Assembly (NCBI GenBank): GCA_028284195.1
Contig: JANQSE010000008.1
Location: forward strand, 124,001-188,000
Source of the DNA: Balneola sp.
GTDB lineage: Bacteria > Bacteroidota > Rhodothermia > Balneolales > Balneolaceae
Length of the DNA: 64,000 bases
Direction: 5' to 3'
The position numbers and the translations under genes were made by a program. The notes beneath the pieces were generated by a model, which was not told where the DNA came from, did not search any database, and saw only the letters and a program-made list of their open reading frames with translations. Positions 21,097 to 31,615 of this stretch are shown one piece after another (the stretch's first letter is position 1; each line of letters starts with the position of its first letter).

Positions 21097-21783
21097 TCAG
21101 AAGTTTAAAGACACCCCGATATTAAAAGTGGTTAAATCGGTTCTGGATTGCCTTACATTAAAATTCAGGTTTCTCCCGTCTCTGCTCAAATCTCCTTCGC
21201 GTAAATACCTTGCATCTCCACCAAGCATATACTTGGCTTTTAGCATCAAAGACACTCCAAAGAAATCTCCGTCTTCATCAAAACCTTCGTAAAGTTTGAT
21301 CTTCATTCCACCACCTATACCGGTATTTGTAGTAAAATGATCATAATTGACCTGGCTGGCTATATCTTCACCATCCCAATCGTCAACCAATGAACTTTCA
21401 GTATATAAGTAATTTAGCCCGATAGACCCTTCAATAAACGGACGTGCAAAACCGTAGGGAGCTTCTACACGGACAAGAGCATGTGGCGTAAGAATGTTAT
21501 TTGTAGTACGCACTTTCAAATCAACCTCAGGAACGTCATTCAGATTAGTGTAACGCTCTCTCCATCCATAATTTTGATATCCAACCCCCGCACCGATATG
21601 GATGGCAGTAAATGGTATTTGGTAGGTAAAGGCTAAATCAGCCCCAAATGAGTTACGATCCAGTTCATCTTTAAAATCACCTTGAGGTAATCCCATTCCC
21701 AGGTTTATATCAAATTGAAAAGGTTGTGCTGCCAGCGATGAACCCAGTCCTACGAAAAAAATAATCAACCAATACTTTTTCAT
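21097..21783 (-). CDS. Outer-membrane beta-barrel protein, uncharacterised
   Basis: Signal peptide MKKYWLIIFFVGLGSSLAAQ, beta-barrel pattern ending FNIGVSLNF. Confidence 0.75.
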   Translation of the reverse strand: MKKYWLIIFFVGLGSSLAAQPFQFDINLGMGLPQGDFKDELDRNSFGADLAFTYQIPFTAIHIGAGVGYQNYGWRERYTNLNDVPEVDLKVRTTNNILTPHALVRVEAPYGFARPFIEGSIGLNYLYTESSLVDDWDGEDIASQVNYDHFTTNTGIGGGMKIKLYEGFDEDGDFFGVSLMLKAKYMLGGDARYLREGDLSRDGRNLNFNVRQSRTDLTTFNIGVSLNF

Positions 21784-21920
21784 TTCCCAATCCATTAATT
21801 ACAGGTTGATTTGAATCTAATACCATCCAACCTTTACGAACATTACATTTTGATGCGATTAGATTTTTTAAACCTTCTTGGTTTTAGTAATTTCTTACAA
21901 CTCAAAACTACGGATCGGGC

Positions 21921-23021
21921 ATGGCAGAAAAGGTTACGTTTAATAACAAAATTGATCGAGAATTCAGCAGGGAAGTAAAAAAGAGGGTAAACGCATATTT
22001 CGAAGAAAATAACCTCTCAAAAAATGCGAACGCTTCCATGGTTCTTAAAACCATTATTATTCTGGCTACTTATTTTGGTTCTTATGCGTTAATCATGTTC
22101 GGTGGTTTTTCTGTAAGTACTATGTGGTTACTTACTGTAGTTATGGGCATTGGGATGGCTGGGATTGGCTTTTCTATCTCTCATGATGCACTTCATGGTG
22201 CTTATTCTTCCAACAACACGATTAATTACCTGATCGGGCTTTCTTTTGATTTTGTGGGTGCCAACGGCTACATCTGGAAGATCACTCACAATATCATTCA
22301 TCACACTTATACTAATATTCATGGCCATGATGAAGATCTTGAAGTTGCTGAGTTTATTCGTTTGTCTCCGCATTCAGAATACAAACCTGTTCACCGGTTG
22401 CAGCATGTACTGGCATTCCCAGCCTATAGTTTTGCCACCATTTTTTGGGTTTTTGTGAAGGATTACTGGTATTTCTTTAAACCAGAGCTTGGGCCATATG
22501 AGAATAAAAAGCATCCTGTAAAAGAATGGGTAACTCTTATTGTTACCAAGCTCATCTATTATGGATATGCAATAGTACTTCCTTTTTTATTATTAGATAT
22601 AACCTGGTGGCAGTTACTGATTGGCTTCCTAACTCTTCATTTAACCGCAGGTTTAATACTGGGCATCATCTTTCAACTTGCACACGTAGTTGAAGAAACA
22701 ACTCATCCTATACCTAACGAAGAAAACATGATCGAGAATCACTGGGTTATTCACGAGATGTTTACAACCAATAACTTTGCCCGGCGAAATAAACTCCTTT
22801 CCTGGTACATAGGGGGACTTAATTACCAGATTGAACATCATTTATTTCCTAAGGTTTGCAGTATTCACTACCCCCAAATAAGCCCTATAGTTGAAGAAGT
22901 AGCAAACAGTTTTGGTATCCCCTACAACTGCCACGATACATTTAGTGAAGCTGTGGCTTCTCATTACAGAACACTCAAAAAATTTGGTGACCCCGAATTC
23001 ACCTGGTCGCCTGCTGTATAA
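21921..23021 (+). CDS. Membrane fatty acid desaturase (linoleoyl-CoA desaturase-like)
   Basis: Histidine boxes SHDALHG, HNIIHHTYTN, QIEHHLFP. Confidence 0.92.
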   Translation: MAEKVTFNNKIDREFSREVKKRVNAYFEENNLSKNANASMVLKTIIILATYFGSYALIMFGGFSVSTMWLLTVVMGIGMAGIGFSISHDALHGAYSSNNTINYLIGLSFDFVGANGYIWKITHNIIHHTYTNIHGHDEDLEVAEFIRLSPHSEYKPVHRLQHVLAFPAYSFATIFWVFVKDYWYFFKPELGPYENKKHPVKEWVTLIVTKLIYYGYAIVLPFLLLDITWWQLLIGFLTLHLTAGLILGIIFQLAHVVEETTHPIPNEENMIENHWVIHEMFTTNNFARRNKLLSWYIGGLNYQIEHHLFPKVCSIHYPQISPIVEEVANSFGIPYNCHDTFSEAVASHYRTLKKFGDPEFTWSPAV

Positions 23022-23118
23022 AATTTTGCGAACTTGAATTTATAGGTTAGAATTAATTTCAAAAAAGTTGAAACTTCTTTTTATTACATGCGTAGCCGTC
23101 CACAGATTATAATCAAAA

Positions 23119-23307
23119 ATGTACGTTATGCCTGCAAAATTAAGAAAATCAAAAAAGGACAAAATGCTTGCCGGTGTCTGCGCCGGATTAGCTGAGTACC
23201 TTGGCTGGGATCCAACTATTATTCGAATTATATTTGTTGTACTGGCTTTCAGCTATGGCTTTGCAATTTTGGCTTACTTTATCCTGGCTATTGTAATGCC
23301 GGATTAA
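23119..23307 (+). CDS. PspC domain protein
   Basis: KLRKSKKDKMLAGVCAGLAEYLGWDPTIIRIIFVVLAFSYGFAILAYFILAIVMP. Confidence 0.93.
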   Translation: MYVMPAKLRKSKKDKMLAGVCAGLAEYLGWDPTIIRIIFVVLAFSYGFAILAYFILAIVMPD

Positions 23308-23321
23308 TTATCCTCTTTCTA

Positions 23322-23356
23322 AAAAGCCTCGTGTTAACTACACGAGGCTTCTCTTG
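23322..23356 (+). terminator. Rho-independent terminator candidate
   Basis: AAGCCTCGTG (23324-23333)/CACGAGGCTT (23341-23350), perfect 10-bp stem, followed by CTCTTGTTT. Confidence 0.7.
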
Positions 23357-23405
23357 TTTAATATCTTCTGCATTAGCATCTTAACACCAACTAAAATTAA
23401 CAGAT

Positions 23406-24260
23406 ATGAAAGTTGGTATTGTTGGTGACGCCGCAAGAACTACCGCTTGGGAAAAACATTTACGGCCTCACGCAATTGTAAGCGAAGTCAATCTGGTTCC
23501 CACTATTAAGGATCTTGGCGATATTGATGCTTGTTTTATTTTAGATGACTCTCCCGAAAAACTTGATCATCTGCTCGAAGCTATCAGACTTGGAAATAAT
23601 TGCTTTATGATTTCCAAACAACCCACAAACTCAAAAAAACTAGAAGCAATCCACCGGGCTGCACAAGAATCAGGAGTAAAAGTTCAATTCTCTCATTGGC
23701 CTGTGCTTGCACCTGCTACACAGTGGATGATAAATACTATTAACAAGCCGGGTTTTATTCATATTGCCCGCAGAGTTAATAGATCTTTACTTGTTGATGC
23801 TGAGAACGAATTCAGAAACCTATGGATCGATGAGCTTGGACTTTGCATTAAATGGATAAACAGTGGCATACATCATGTAGAGGCAAACCAGCTCTCGCTT
23901 GGAAAAAGCAATCCCATTTCCACTCATCTTTTCATTCGTTTCGATAACGGTTCTTCGGCTTCAATTTTTATTTATGCAGGAGCGCAGGAGAATACCCATC
24001 AAAGATTGGTATGCAGTAAACAAGAAGTGCTGGATTGTGATGTACCATCTCAAACAATTCGTGTTGGCAGGCTTAATGATGGAGATCACTTATTCTTCGG
24101 GAAACAGAGCTTCGACCCTGCTACTGCAGCAGAAAAAGCTGCATTGCTATTTCTGAAATCTATACAAATCAACTCTGATACTGCTTACACCAGCTATGAT
24201 GCACTTCAATTAGCTAATCAGATTAAAAAAGTAGAACATAGATTGGCTTTGTTTTCCTAA
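23406..24260 (+). CDS. Gfo/Idh/MocA-like oxidoreductase, divergent
   Basis: KVGIVGDAARTTAWEKHLRPHAIV...ACFILDDSPEKLDHLLEAIRLGNNCFMISKQPTNSKKLEAIHRAAQESGVKVQFSHW. Confidence 0.65.
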   Translation: MKVGIVGDAARTTAWEKHLRPHAIVSEVNLVPTIKDLGDIDACFILDDSPEKLDHLLEAIRLGNNCFMISKQPTNSKKLEAIHRAAQESGVKVQFSHWPVLAPATQWMINTINKPGFIHIARRVNRSLLVDAENEFRNLWIDELGLCIKWINSGIHHVEANQLSLGKSNPISTHLFIRFDNGSSASIFIYAGAQENTHQRLVCSKQEVLDCDVPSQTIRVGRLNDGDHLFFGKQSFDPATAAEKAALLFLKSIQINSDTAYTSYDALQLANQIKKVEHRLALFS

Positions 24261-24363
24261 GGCTTACAGTTTTTGCTAACTTTTAATTAACCCTACGGTA
24301 AAGTTAATTTTACTTTATGTTAACAATTTGGTAACATAAGAAGCATTTAAGCATGAAGTCATT

Positions 24364-24759
24364 ATGAAAAAGATAACAGCCTTTCTTACTCTGTTTTTAG
24401 CACTCACCATTACATTAAGTGCTCAAAATGAAGTAAAAACACCTGAACAGGAAAAAACGATAACCAAAGTTTCAGAAAATATTTACGCTGTTGAAATAAA
24501 AGACACCGATGGTTTTATAATTCAAAAAGGAGCTTACTATAAAAAAGACAATGAATTGCTGCCACACGGTACATGGACATTATTCTCTCACAAGTCAACA
24601 GATGTTCTCACCAAAATCAGATATAACAAAGGTGAAAAGCAATGGCTGGAAACTAAGATAAATGGCAAAGTTGTTCGAATGAACCAGAATGACATTACCA
24701 TTCATAATCTTAAACGAAGAATTGCTTCTTTAGAAAAACGAATTGATTCAGAAAGCTGA
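24364..24759 (+). CDS. Secreted protein of unknown function
   Basis: Signal peptide MKKITAFLTLFLALTITLSAQ followed by 110 aa with no motif I can name. Confidence 0.6.
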   Translation: MKKITAFLTLFLALTITLSAQNEVKTPEQEKTITKVSENIYAVEIKDTDGFIIQKGAYYKKDNELLPHGTWTLFSHKSTDVLTKIRYNKGEKQWLETKINGKVVRMNQNDITIHNLKRRIASLEKRIDSES

Positions 24760-24807
24760 TTTAATTTATCAGAACAGAAAAGCTATCATGAAGCCCGGGT
24801 ATTGAAA

Positions 24808-25662
24808 TTATCTGGGCTTCATTGCTTTAAAAGCAGCTTTAAGCTTTTTACGAGACATCAAATCATTTATAAAATTGAATTGCCCGGCTTGTAGTCTTTC
24901 TCCTCCATCTATGACTACGCTTTCTCCAGTAATATATGGAGCCATATCAGACATTAGAAATGTTGCCAGATTTGCAAGTTCTTCATACTCTCCATACCTC
25001 TTCATTGGAATTTTGTTTATAAATTTCTTCTCTATGAGTTTGTCTGGAACCAACCTGGACCATGCCCCTTTTGTTGGAAAAGGCCCCGGTGCAATTGCAT
25101 TTACCCTAATCCCATATTCTGCCCATTCAAAAGCTAATGATCGTGTCATTGCTAAAACACCGGCTTTACTGCACGCTGAGGGAAGAACAAAAGCACACCC
25201 TGTAGATTCGGCATAGGTAGTTACGATGTTTAGAATATTCCCTTCCTTCTTGTTGTCGATTAAATAATTACCAAATGCATGAGTACAATTAAAACTGCCA
25301 TGCAATACTATATCAATTATGGCTTTAAATCCTCTCGGGCTTAAATCTTCTGAAGCGGAAAGAAAATTCCCCGCAGCATTGTTTACTAATCCTTCCATGG
25401 AACCAAAATCGTTCACAATTTCTGAAATCATATTCTTAACTGCCTGATGATCCCGAACATCACAGATATAGTAACTCGCAGTCAAATTTTCCCCTACCTG
25501 CTGTATTTCTTTTACAGCTTTTTGGAGCTTTTCTTCAGTTCTGCCACAAATAGCGATATTGGCTCCGTATTCAGCAAACCCTTTAGCCATTGCCAAGCCA
25601 AGCCCGCTTCCTCCTCCGGTAATCAATATGGTTTTTCCAGCTAAAGTATCTTTTGTAAACAT
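24808..25662 (-). CDS. SDR oxidoreductase, 2,4-dienoyl-CoA reductase-like
   Basis: KTILITGGGSGLGLAMAKGFAEYGANIAICGRTEEKL, NNAAGNF, SACSKAGVLAMTRSLA; in a beta-oxidation operon. Likely Met start at 25662. Confidence 0.85.
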   Translation of the reverse strand: MFTKDTLAGKTILITGGGSGLGLAMAKGFAEYGANIAICGRTEEKLQKAVKEIQQVGENLTASYYICDVRDHQAVKNMISEIVNDFGSMEGLVNNAAGNFLSASEDLSPRGFKAIIDIVLHGSFNCTHAFGNYLIDNKKEGNILNIVTTYAESTGCAFVLPSACSKAGVLAMTRSLAFEWAEYGIRVNAIAPGPFPTKGAWSRLVPDKLIEKKFINKIPMKRYGEYEELANLATFLMSDMAPYITGESVVIDGGERLQAGQFNFINDLMSRKKLKAAFKAMKPR

Positions 25663-25670
25663 ATTCTTCC

Positions 25671-26852
25671 TTAATTTAAATTCTCGAATATTCCGGCGGC
25701 TCCCATTCCCCCGCCAATACACATGGTTACCATTCCATATTTTGATGAACGGGTTTTCATTTCGTGCAGAATCTGAACGGTAAGCTTAGCCCCTGTACAA
25801 CCAAGCGGGTGCCCCATGGCAATAGCACCGCCATTAACGTTGGTAATTTCCTGATCTATTCCTAACTCCCGAATTACGGCCAATGACTGTGCCGCAAACG
25901 CTTCATTTAATTCTATCAGATCTATGTCATTTAACGACAATCCCGTTTGACTCAATACTTTTGGTATCGCTTCAACCGGGCCTATACCCATCAATTCCGG
26001 TGCAACGCCTGCTGCTGCGAACCCTGCATATCTGGCTAACGGAGTAATTCCAAGCTCTTTCACTTTTTCTCCGCTCATCACAATCACGCCGGCAGCGGCG
26101 TCATTCATCTGGGAAGAATTACCTGCTGTTACCGAACCACCTGCTTTAAAAACCGGCCTGAGCTTTCCAAGCACTTCTACTGAAGTATCTGCTCTCGGGC
26201 CTTCATCTTGTTTGAATGTGAATTTTTCGGTAATGATCTCACCTTCGGCACTCACTTTCTTTTCAACCACTTCTATAGGAGTGATTTGTGCATTGAACTT
26301 TCCGCCTTCCCATGCGGCAATTGCCCGTTGATGGCTTTGATAAGCAAACGCATCCTGATCTTCCCGGCTTACACTATACTTCTCAGTTACATTCTCAGCC
26401 GTCAAACCCATGCTGATATAAATCTCTGGTTTGTTTTCTGTCAATTCCGGGTTTGGTTGTACAGACATCCCTCCCATTGGCACCAGCGACATAGATTCAA
26501 CGCCTCCGGCTATAATCACATCTGCTCCGCCAACCATTATCCTCTCTGCTGCCATAGCAATGGTTTGTAATCCTGAAGAACAAAATCGGTTTATTGTCAT
26601 TCCCGGAACTGAATCAGGAAGACCGCCAAGTGCTGCAATCTGCTTTGCAACATTGAGCCCTTGTGAAGCTTCAGGAAATGCACAACCCATGATTACATCC
26701 CCGATCATCTCTGGTTTAAGTTGTGGAGTTCTTTGCAACAGATCACGAACTACTGCCCCACCCAATGAATCCGGCCTTATAAACCGCAAAGATCCTTTAT
26801 TTGCTTTTCCACATGCTGTTCGTGCTGCCGCTACTATATATGCTTCTTTCAT
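25671..26852 (-). CDS. Acetyl-CoA acyltransferase (thiolase)
   Basis: NRFCSSGLQTIAMAAERI, IAGGVESMS, NVNGGAIAMGHPLGCTGAK, CIGGGMGAAGIFE. Confidence 0.94.
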   Translation of the reverse strand: MKEAYIVAAARTACGKANKGSLRFIRPDSLGGAVVRDLLQRTPQLKPEMIGDVIMGCAFPEASQGLNVAKQIAALGGLPDSVPGMTINRFCSSGLQTIAMAAERIMVGGADVIIAGGVESMSLVPMGGMSVQPNPELTENKPEIYISMGLTAENVTEKYSVSREDQDAFAYQSHQRAIAAWEGGKFNAQITPIEVVEKKVSAEGEIITEKFTFKQDEGPRADTSVEVLGKLRPVFKAGGSVTAGNSSQMNDAAAGVIVMSGEKVKELGITPLARYAGFAAAGVAPELMGIGPVEAIPKVLSQTGLSLNDIDLIELNEAFAAQSLAVIRELGIDQEITNVNGGAIAMGHPLGCTGAKLTVQILHEMKTRSSKYGMVTMCIGGGMGAAGIFENLN

Positions 26853-26921
26853 CGATTTTAAATTTTTGATTGATGAATTATGAATTTTTCCTCATTCGTA
26901 ATTCAAAATTTAGCATTCCTT
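26851..26921. repeat. Heptamer inverted-repeat element between thiolase and FadN-like genes
   Basis: Left ATCGATT|TTAAATT|TTTGATT|GATGAAT|TATGAAT (26851-26885); right ATTCGTA|ATTCAAA|ATTTAGC|ATTCCTT (26894-26921); GAATTATGAAT pairs with ATTCGTAATTC. Confidence 0.7.
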
Positions 26922-29274
26922 AATTTCTTAATGGTTTTCCGGTTTTTAACATGTGCTCCATTCGCGCTAAGGTCCGTTTGTCTTTCAGGCATTCAAGAAT
27001 GGCTTCTCTTTCCAGTTTTAGCAGATAGTCTTCAGAAACTTCCTGAGGCTCACTTAAATCACCACCTGATAGTACAAATGCGAGCCTTTCAACTACAACT
27101 TTATCATAATCAGTAATGAATCTGGATTCATGCATCACATAAAGCATCAGTTTCATTGCAGCCAAAGCCGTTTGCCCTAACACTTTTACACTGGTTTTTG
27201 CAGGAGGCTGATAACCTGATCTTATCAACGCCATGGCTTCTTGCTTTGCTGTTTTCAAAAGAAGATCTCTGTTCATTACTATCACATCAGAATCTTTTAG
27301 AAACCCAAGTTCTTGCGCTTTATGTGCACTATCCGAAACGACTGCCATTCCCATTGTTTTAAATGCTTCCCGAATAAATGGAAGCGGATCGGCTCCACCC
27401 TCCAGCTTAGCCATTGCTCGTTTTAATAGCTCGGTTGTTCCTCCCCCGGCAGGTATTAGGCCCACACCAACTTCAACTAAGCCCATGTACAATTCGTGGT
27501 GAGCTACCACTTTATCGGAATACAGGCAGAATTCGGTTCCACCGCCCAGTGTTCTGCCAAATGGAGCAGCCACCACGGGGAACGGGACATATCTCAACTT
27601 TACTGCTGTTCTCTGAAATCCCGTAACGGCATCTACCACCTTTTGCCAATCTCCCGATTCATGGGCTTGTAGTGCCTCCATCAAATTTGCACCGTAAGCA
27701 AAATTATCTCCATCATGCCCGATAACTAACCCCTGAAATTCTGAGGAAACTATATCCAATGATTTTTCTAACGATTGAACCAGTTCGAAACCAAGCGTGG
27801 CATTCTTAGTTTTAAATTCGAATAATGCTACCTCATCTCCCATGTCATAAAGTGCTGCCGAAGCATTTTCGAATACGGGAGCCTTTTCTTTTCTTATTCC
27901 GACTGCTTTTAATTCTCCTACAGCAGATGGGCTGGCTTTTTTGTAAGATTTTGAAGCCGGATCGTACACCATTCCATCTTTATAAAAAGTATCAAATCCA
28001 CTTGCTTTCATTTCTTTAATAAGTGCCGGTACTTCTAAGCCTTCTGCTTCCATTCTTTTAATCACGGCATCCATTCCGAGTGCATCCCAACGTTCAAAAG
28101 GACCTAATTCCCAGTTAAAGCCCCACTTCATTGCCCGATCTACATCTTGCGGGCTGTCCGAGATTTCAGGAATCCGATGAGCAGCATATAACAACAATTC
28201 GCGCTGTGTTTCCCAAATAAACCGGCCAATTTTAGTTTCACTGAATGCCAGAAACTTTAACCGTTCTCCGGTATTCCTGATCTTCCCGGCCTCTGCCAGT
28301 GTGGGATCTTCGAGCACTTGCTGCGATTCGTACTCCAGTGTTTGCGGATTTATAACCAAAAATTCTCTCTTCCTCCCTTTCTGTACTTTTTTGTAAAACC
28401 CTTCCCCTGATTTATTGCCTGTTTTACCTGAAGCAACCATCTTTTTAAACTGACTGTGCAGATCAAATACCTCCTTTTTCTCGTCTTTGGGTATGGAGGG
28501 AATAATATTATTGGCAACGTGTAACGTTACATCCAGGCCTGCCATATCGGCTGTTCTAAACGTAGCCGCTTTTGAATAACCAGTGAGCGTTCCTGTAAGT
28601 AAATCAATCTCTTCGGCACGAAAACCTCCATCAAAAAAATGTGGAAGCATACTCCCAATCGAAAAAATACCAATCCGATTTGCAATAAAATTGGGAGTAT
28701 CCTTACATAAAACCACTCCTTTTCCAAGAACTCTTTCGCAAAATTCATGCATAAAACCCGAAATTTCAGGAGCAGTGTGTTTGGTTGGAATCACTTCCAG
28801 CAACTTCATATACCGGGGTGGATTAAAGAAATGTGTTCCTATAAAGTTTTTTTTAAAATCTTCGCTGCAACCTTCCCCAATTTCAGTGATTGGTAACCCC
28901 GAAGTATTGGAACTTACGATCGCACTTTTTGACCTTACTGCTTCAATTTTTGACATCATTTCTTTTTTGATGTCCATTCTTTCAATAATTACCTCACAGA
29001 TCCAGTCAGCGTCTTTCAGCAGGTCAAAATCATCTTCAAAGTTCCCAGTTGTTATTCTTGAAGCAAATTCAGGCAGCCCGAACGGGACCGGCTTCGTCTT
29101 CAGGATTTTCCGGATGCTTTCTTCAGCGATTTTATCAGGACGATTCGGATCATCGCTTTTCAAATCAAGCAGCACAACCTGTAACCCTGCATTAACACAA
29201 TGAGCGGCTATCTGGCTACCCATTACTCCGGAACCCAATACAGCTACTTTTCTTATTCTCTTATTAATTCCCAT
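26920..29274 (-). CDS. Bifunctional 3-hydroxyacyl-CoA dehydrogenase/enoyl-CoA hydratase, FadN/FadJ-like
   Basis: KVAVLGSGVMGSQIAAHCVNAGLQVVLLD, IGTHFFNPPRYMKLLEVIP, C-terminal crotonase segment. Confidence 0.9.
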   Translation of the reverse strand: MGINKRIRKVAVLGSGVMGSQIAAHCVNAGLQVVLLDLKSDDPNRPDKIAEESIRKILKTKPVPFGLPEFASRITTGNFEDDFDLLKDADWICEVIIERMDIKKEMMSKIEAVRSKSAIVSSNTSGLPITEIGEGCSEDFKKNFIGTHFFNPPRYMKLLEVIPTKHTAPEISGFMHEFCERVLGKGVVLCKDTPNFIANRIGIFSIGSMLPHFFDGGFRAEEIDLLTGTLTGYSKAATFRTADMAGLDVTLHVANNIIPSIPKDEKKEVFDLHSQFKKMVASGKTGNKSGEGFYKKVQKGRKREFLVINPQTLEYESQQVLEDPTLAEAGKIRNTGERLKFLAFSETKIGRFIWETQRELLLYAAHRIPEISDSPQDVDRAMKWGFNWELGPFERWDALGMDAVIKRMEAEGLEVPALIKEMKASGFDTFYKDGMVYDPASKSYKKASPSAVGELKAVGIRKEKAPVFENASAALYDMGDEVALFEFKTKNATLGFELVQSLEKSLDIVSSEFQGLVIGHDGDNFAYGANLMEALQAHESGDWQKVVDAVTGFQRTAVKLRYVPFPVVAAPFGRTLGGGTEFCLYSDKVVAHHELYMGLVEVGVGLIPAGGGTTELLKRAMAKLEGGADPLPFIREAFKTMGMAVVSDSAHKAQELGFLKDSDVIVMNRDLLLKTAKQEAMALIRSGYQPPAKTSVKVLGQTALAAMKLMLYVMHESRFITDYDKVVVERLAFVLSGGDLSEPQEVSEDYLLKLEREAILECLKDKRTLARMEHMLKTGKPLRN

Positions 29275-31069
29275 CCTTCTCCTCATAAATGCTTTCAATC
29301 AATTCTTTGTGATTTTTCATTACTCCGGCTCTTTTAATACTCATTTTAGCTGTTAATTCCCCTTTATCTATTGTAAAAAGCTCTTCGAGCAAAACAAACT
29401 TTTTTACCTGTTCCCAATGTGGAAGGTTTTTGTTCACTTTGTCCACTTCTTTTTGAATTCGGGAAATTACATGCTCACTTTTAATGCGGTTTGTACCGGG
29501 CAGGATATATCCAAAACGTTCGAATCTCTTTTCCATGTTTTTCCAGTCCGGAATAATAATAGCAGCACAAAATTTTTGCTCAGAGCCAACCACCATCGCC
29601 TGATCTATAAACCCGCTGTTGATCAACGCATTTTCAATAGGCTGCGGAGCTACATACTTTCCGGTTGAAAGTTTAAACATAGATTTCTTGCGATCTGTAA
29701 TAAACAGCCAGCCATCTTCATCCAGGTAACCTATATCGCCACTGCAAAACCAACCATCTTCGGTAAATACTTCGGCGGTTTTTTCCGGCATCTTATAATA
29801 CCCCTGCATGATATTCGGTCCTTTGATAAGAATCTCACCATCCTCTGCTATTTTAATTTCTACGTCAGTAATTGGAAGGCCTGCTGAGCCGATGCGGATC
29901 CAATCGGGCATGCTTCCTGTTGCTACCGGCGATGTTTCTGTCAGCCCATACCCCTGGCCGCACTTAAAACCAATTCCGTTAAAGAAACGCATTACAGGTG
30001 GCGAAAGAGCCGCCCCTCCAACCATCATCCCTATTAAATTACCTCCCAAACCTTCTCTGATTTTTGAAAAGACAAGTTTATCTGCAAGCTTAAACTTCAG
30101 TTTATCAATTCCGGCCGGCGGATTTTCGGTATCAAAATTCTCAGCAAGGTTTATCGACCAGTAATACAATCGTTTTTTTGCTCCGGATAGCTCCTGTCCT
30201 TTTACTTTGATTCCTGCCATAATTTTTTCAAGCAACCGGGGAACCGTAGAAAAGTAAATGGGCTTAACAGCTGCTAGGTCAAAACGAATTTCGTTTACAT
30301 CTTCAATGTAATAAATGGGCACACCTGTATGGATGTAGATATAGGATGCAATCCGCTCCAGCATATGAGCCAAAGGTAAATAAGAGAGTATTTTAGGATC
30401 TTTGTGATCGTCAGGATCGTAAGGCATTCTTTCGTATGAAGCCTGAACATTCGATGCTAAATTATTATGAGAAAGCATTACACCTTTTGGAACGCCGGTA
30501 GTCCCCGAAGTATAATTGATATTCGCAAGGTCATCGGGCTTAATCTCTGATCTCAATTTTTCCAACAGATCAGGCTGTTCTTCGATTAACGAAACTCCCA
30601 TCTGCATTACTTCTTCAAAAGAACGTAGCTTCTTGTGCTTCGACGGCTGCATAGAAATAACCGCTTCAACCGTTTCTATGCCTTTCATCAACACTTTGGT
30701 TTCCGAGAATAAATCGTCATTGGATACGATATGAATCTTAGCTTCTGAATTCTCGAGGATATACTTGATCTGATCGGCAGGCTGGGTGGTGTATATGGCT
30801 ACGTTCACCGCACCAATTGATAATACCGCCTGATCACATATCAACCATTCTGTGCTATTCTCGGAATGAATAGAAACCCTGTCTCCTTTTCTTACTCCCA
30901 GTTTGTACAACCCTGCAGCAAGATTTTTTACTTTCGTTTTAAACTCATCAACGGAGGTCTCTATCCATTCTCCCCTTCTTTTTACAGCAGAGAATATTCC
31001 TGTTTTATTTTTATTGACACCTTCGTCAATAATATTGGGTACTATGTCAGGGCTGTATTTCATAACCAT
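29264..31069 (-). CDS. Long-chain acyl-CoA synthetase (FadD15-like)
   Basis: ANINYTSGTTGVPKGVMLSHNNL, GYGLTETSPVA, WFCSGDIGYLDEDGWLFITDRKKSMFKLSTGKYVAPQPIEN. Confidence 0.92.
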   Translation of the reverse strand: MVMKYSPDIVPNIIDEGVNKNKTGIFSAVKRRGEWIETSVDEFKTKVKNLAAGLYKLGVRKGDRVSIHSENSTEWLICDQAVLSIGAVNVAIYTTQPADQIKYILENSEAKIHIVSNDDLFSETKVLMKGIETVEAVISMQPSKHKKLRSFEEVMQMGVSLIEEQPDLLEKLRSEIKPDDLANINYTSGTTGVPKGVMLSHNNLASNVQASYERMPYDPDDHKDPKILSYLPLAHMLERIASYIYIHTGVPIYYIEDVNEIRFDLAAVKPIYFSTVPRLLEKIMAGIKVKGQELSGAKKRLYYWSINLAENFDTENPPAGIDKLKFKLADKLVFSKIREGLGGNLIGMMVGGAALSPPVMRFFNGIGFKCGQGYGLTETSPVATGSMPDWIRIGSAGLPITDVEIKIAEDGEILIKGPNIMQGYYKMPEKTAEVFTEDGWFCSGDIGYLDEDGWLFITDRKKSMFKLSTGKYVAPQPIENALINSGFIDQAMVVGSEQKFCAAIIIPDWKNMEKRFERFGYILPGTNRIKSEHVISRIQKEVDKVNKNLPHWEQVKKFVLLEELFTIDKGELTAKMSIKRAGVMKNHKELIESIYEEKDGN

Positions 31070-31176
31070 GTACAAATTTTTGCGCTTTTTGGTAAGTAAC
31101 ACTTTCAGCGTACATTTAAAAGAATTTTTATTTACCACATTATACAAACTTAACAGCGTTAACCAAATTTAAAACT

Positions 31177-31608
31177 ATGTTTGTTGAAGATTCACTGAAA
31201 GAAAAAGCTGAATACTATTTACATGGCACTCAAAAGCATATGGGGCATATCGTTGGCATTGAGTTTGAGCACATCGGCAGGGAAAAATTGATAGCAACTA
31301 TGCCTGTTAACGAAAGTACTGTTCAGCCCTTCAGGATTTTGCACGGAGGTGCTTCTGTGGTACTTGCCGAAACACTGGCTTCGGTGGGTGCCTGGTTCAA
31401 CCTTGATGATATACATAGCACAGCAGTTGGCGTGGAAATTAATGCCAATCACATTAGATCGGTTAAAGAAGGAGGGTTTGTGAGAGGTACTGCAACCCCA
31501 ATTAAAAAAGGGCGAAAAGTACATGTTTGGGAAACACGAATTGAAGATGAAAACAGAAAGCTGGTGTGTGTAAGCCGTTGTACGTTGGCGATTGTAAGCA
31601 GGAAATGA
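31177..31608 (+). CDS. Hotdog-fold thioesterase (PaaI/MenI-like)
   Basis: VQPFRILHGGASVVLAETLASVGAWFNL, VGVEINANHIRSVKEGGFVRGTATP. Confidence 0.88.
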   Translation: MFVEDSLKEKAEYYLHGTQKHMGHIVGIEFEHIGREKLIATMPVNESTVQPFRILHGGASVVLAETLASVGAWFNLDDIHSTAVGVEINANHIRSVKEGGFVRGTATPIKKGRKVHVWETRIEDENRKLVCVSRCTLAIVSRK

Positions 31609-31615
31609 TAACTGT

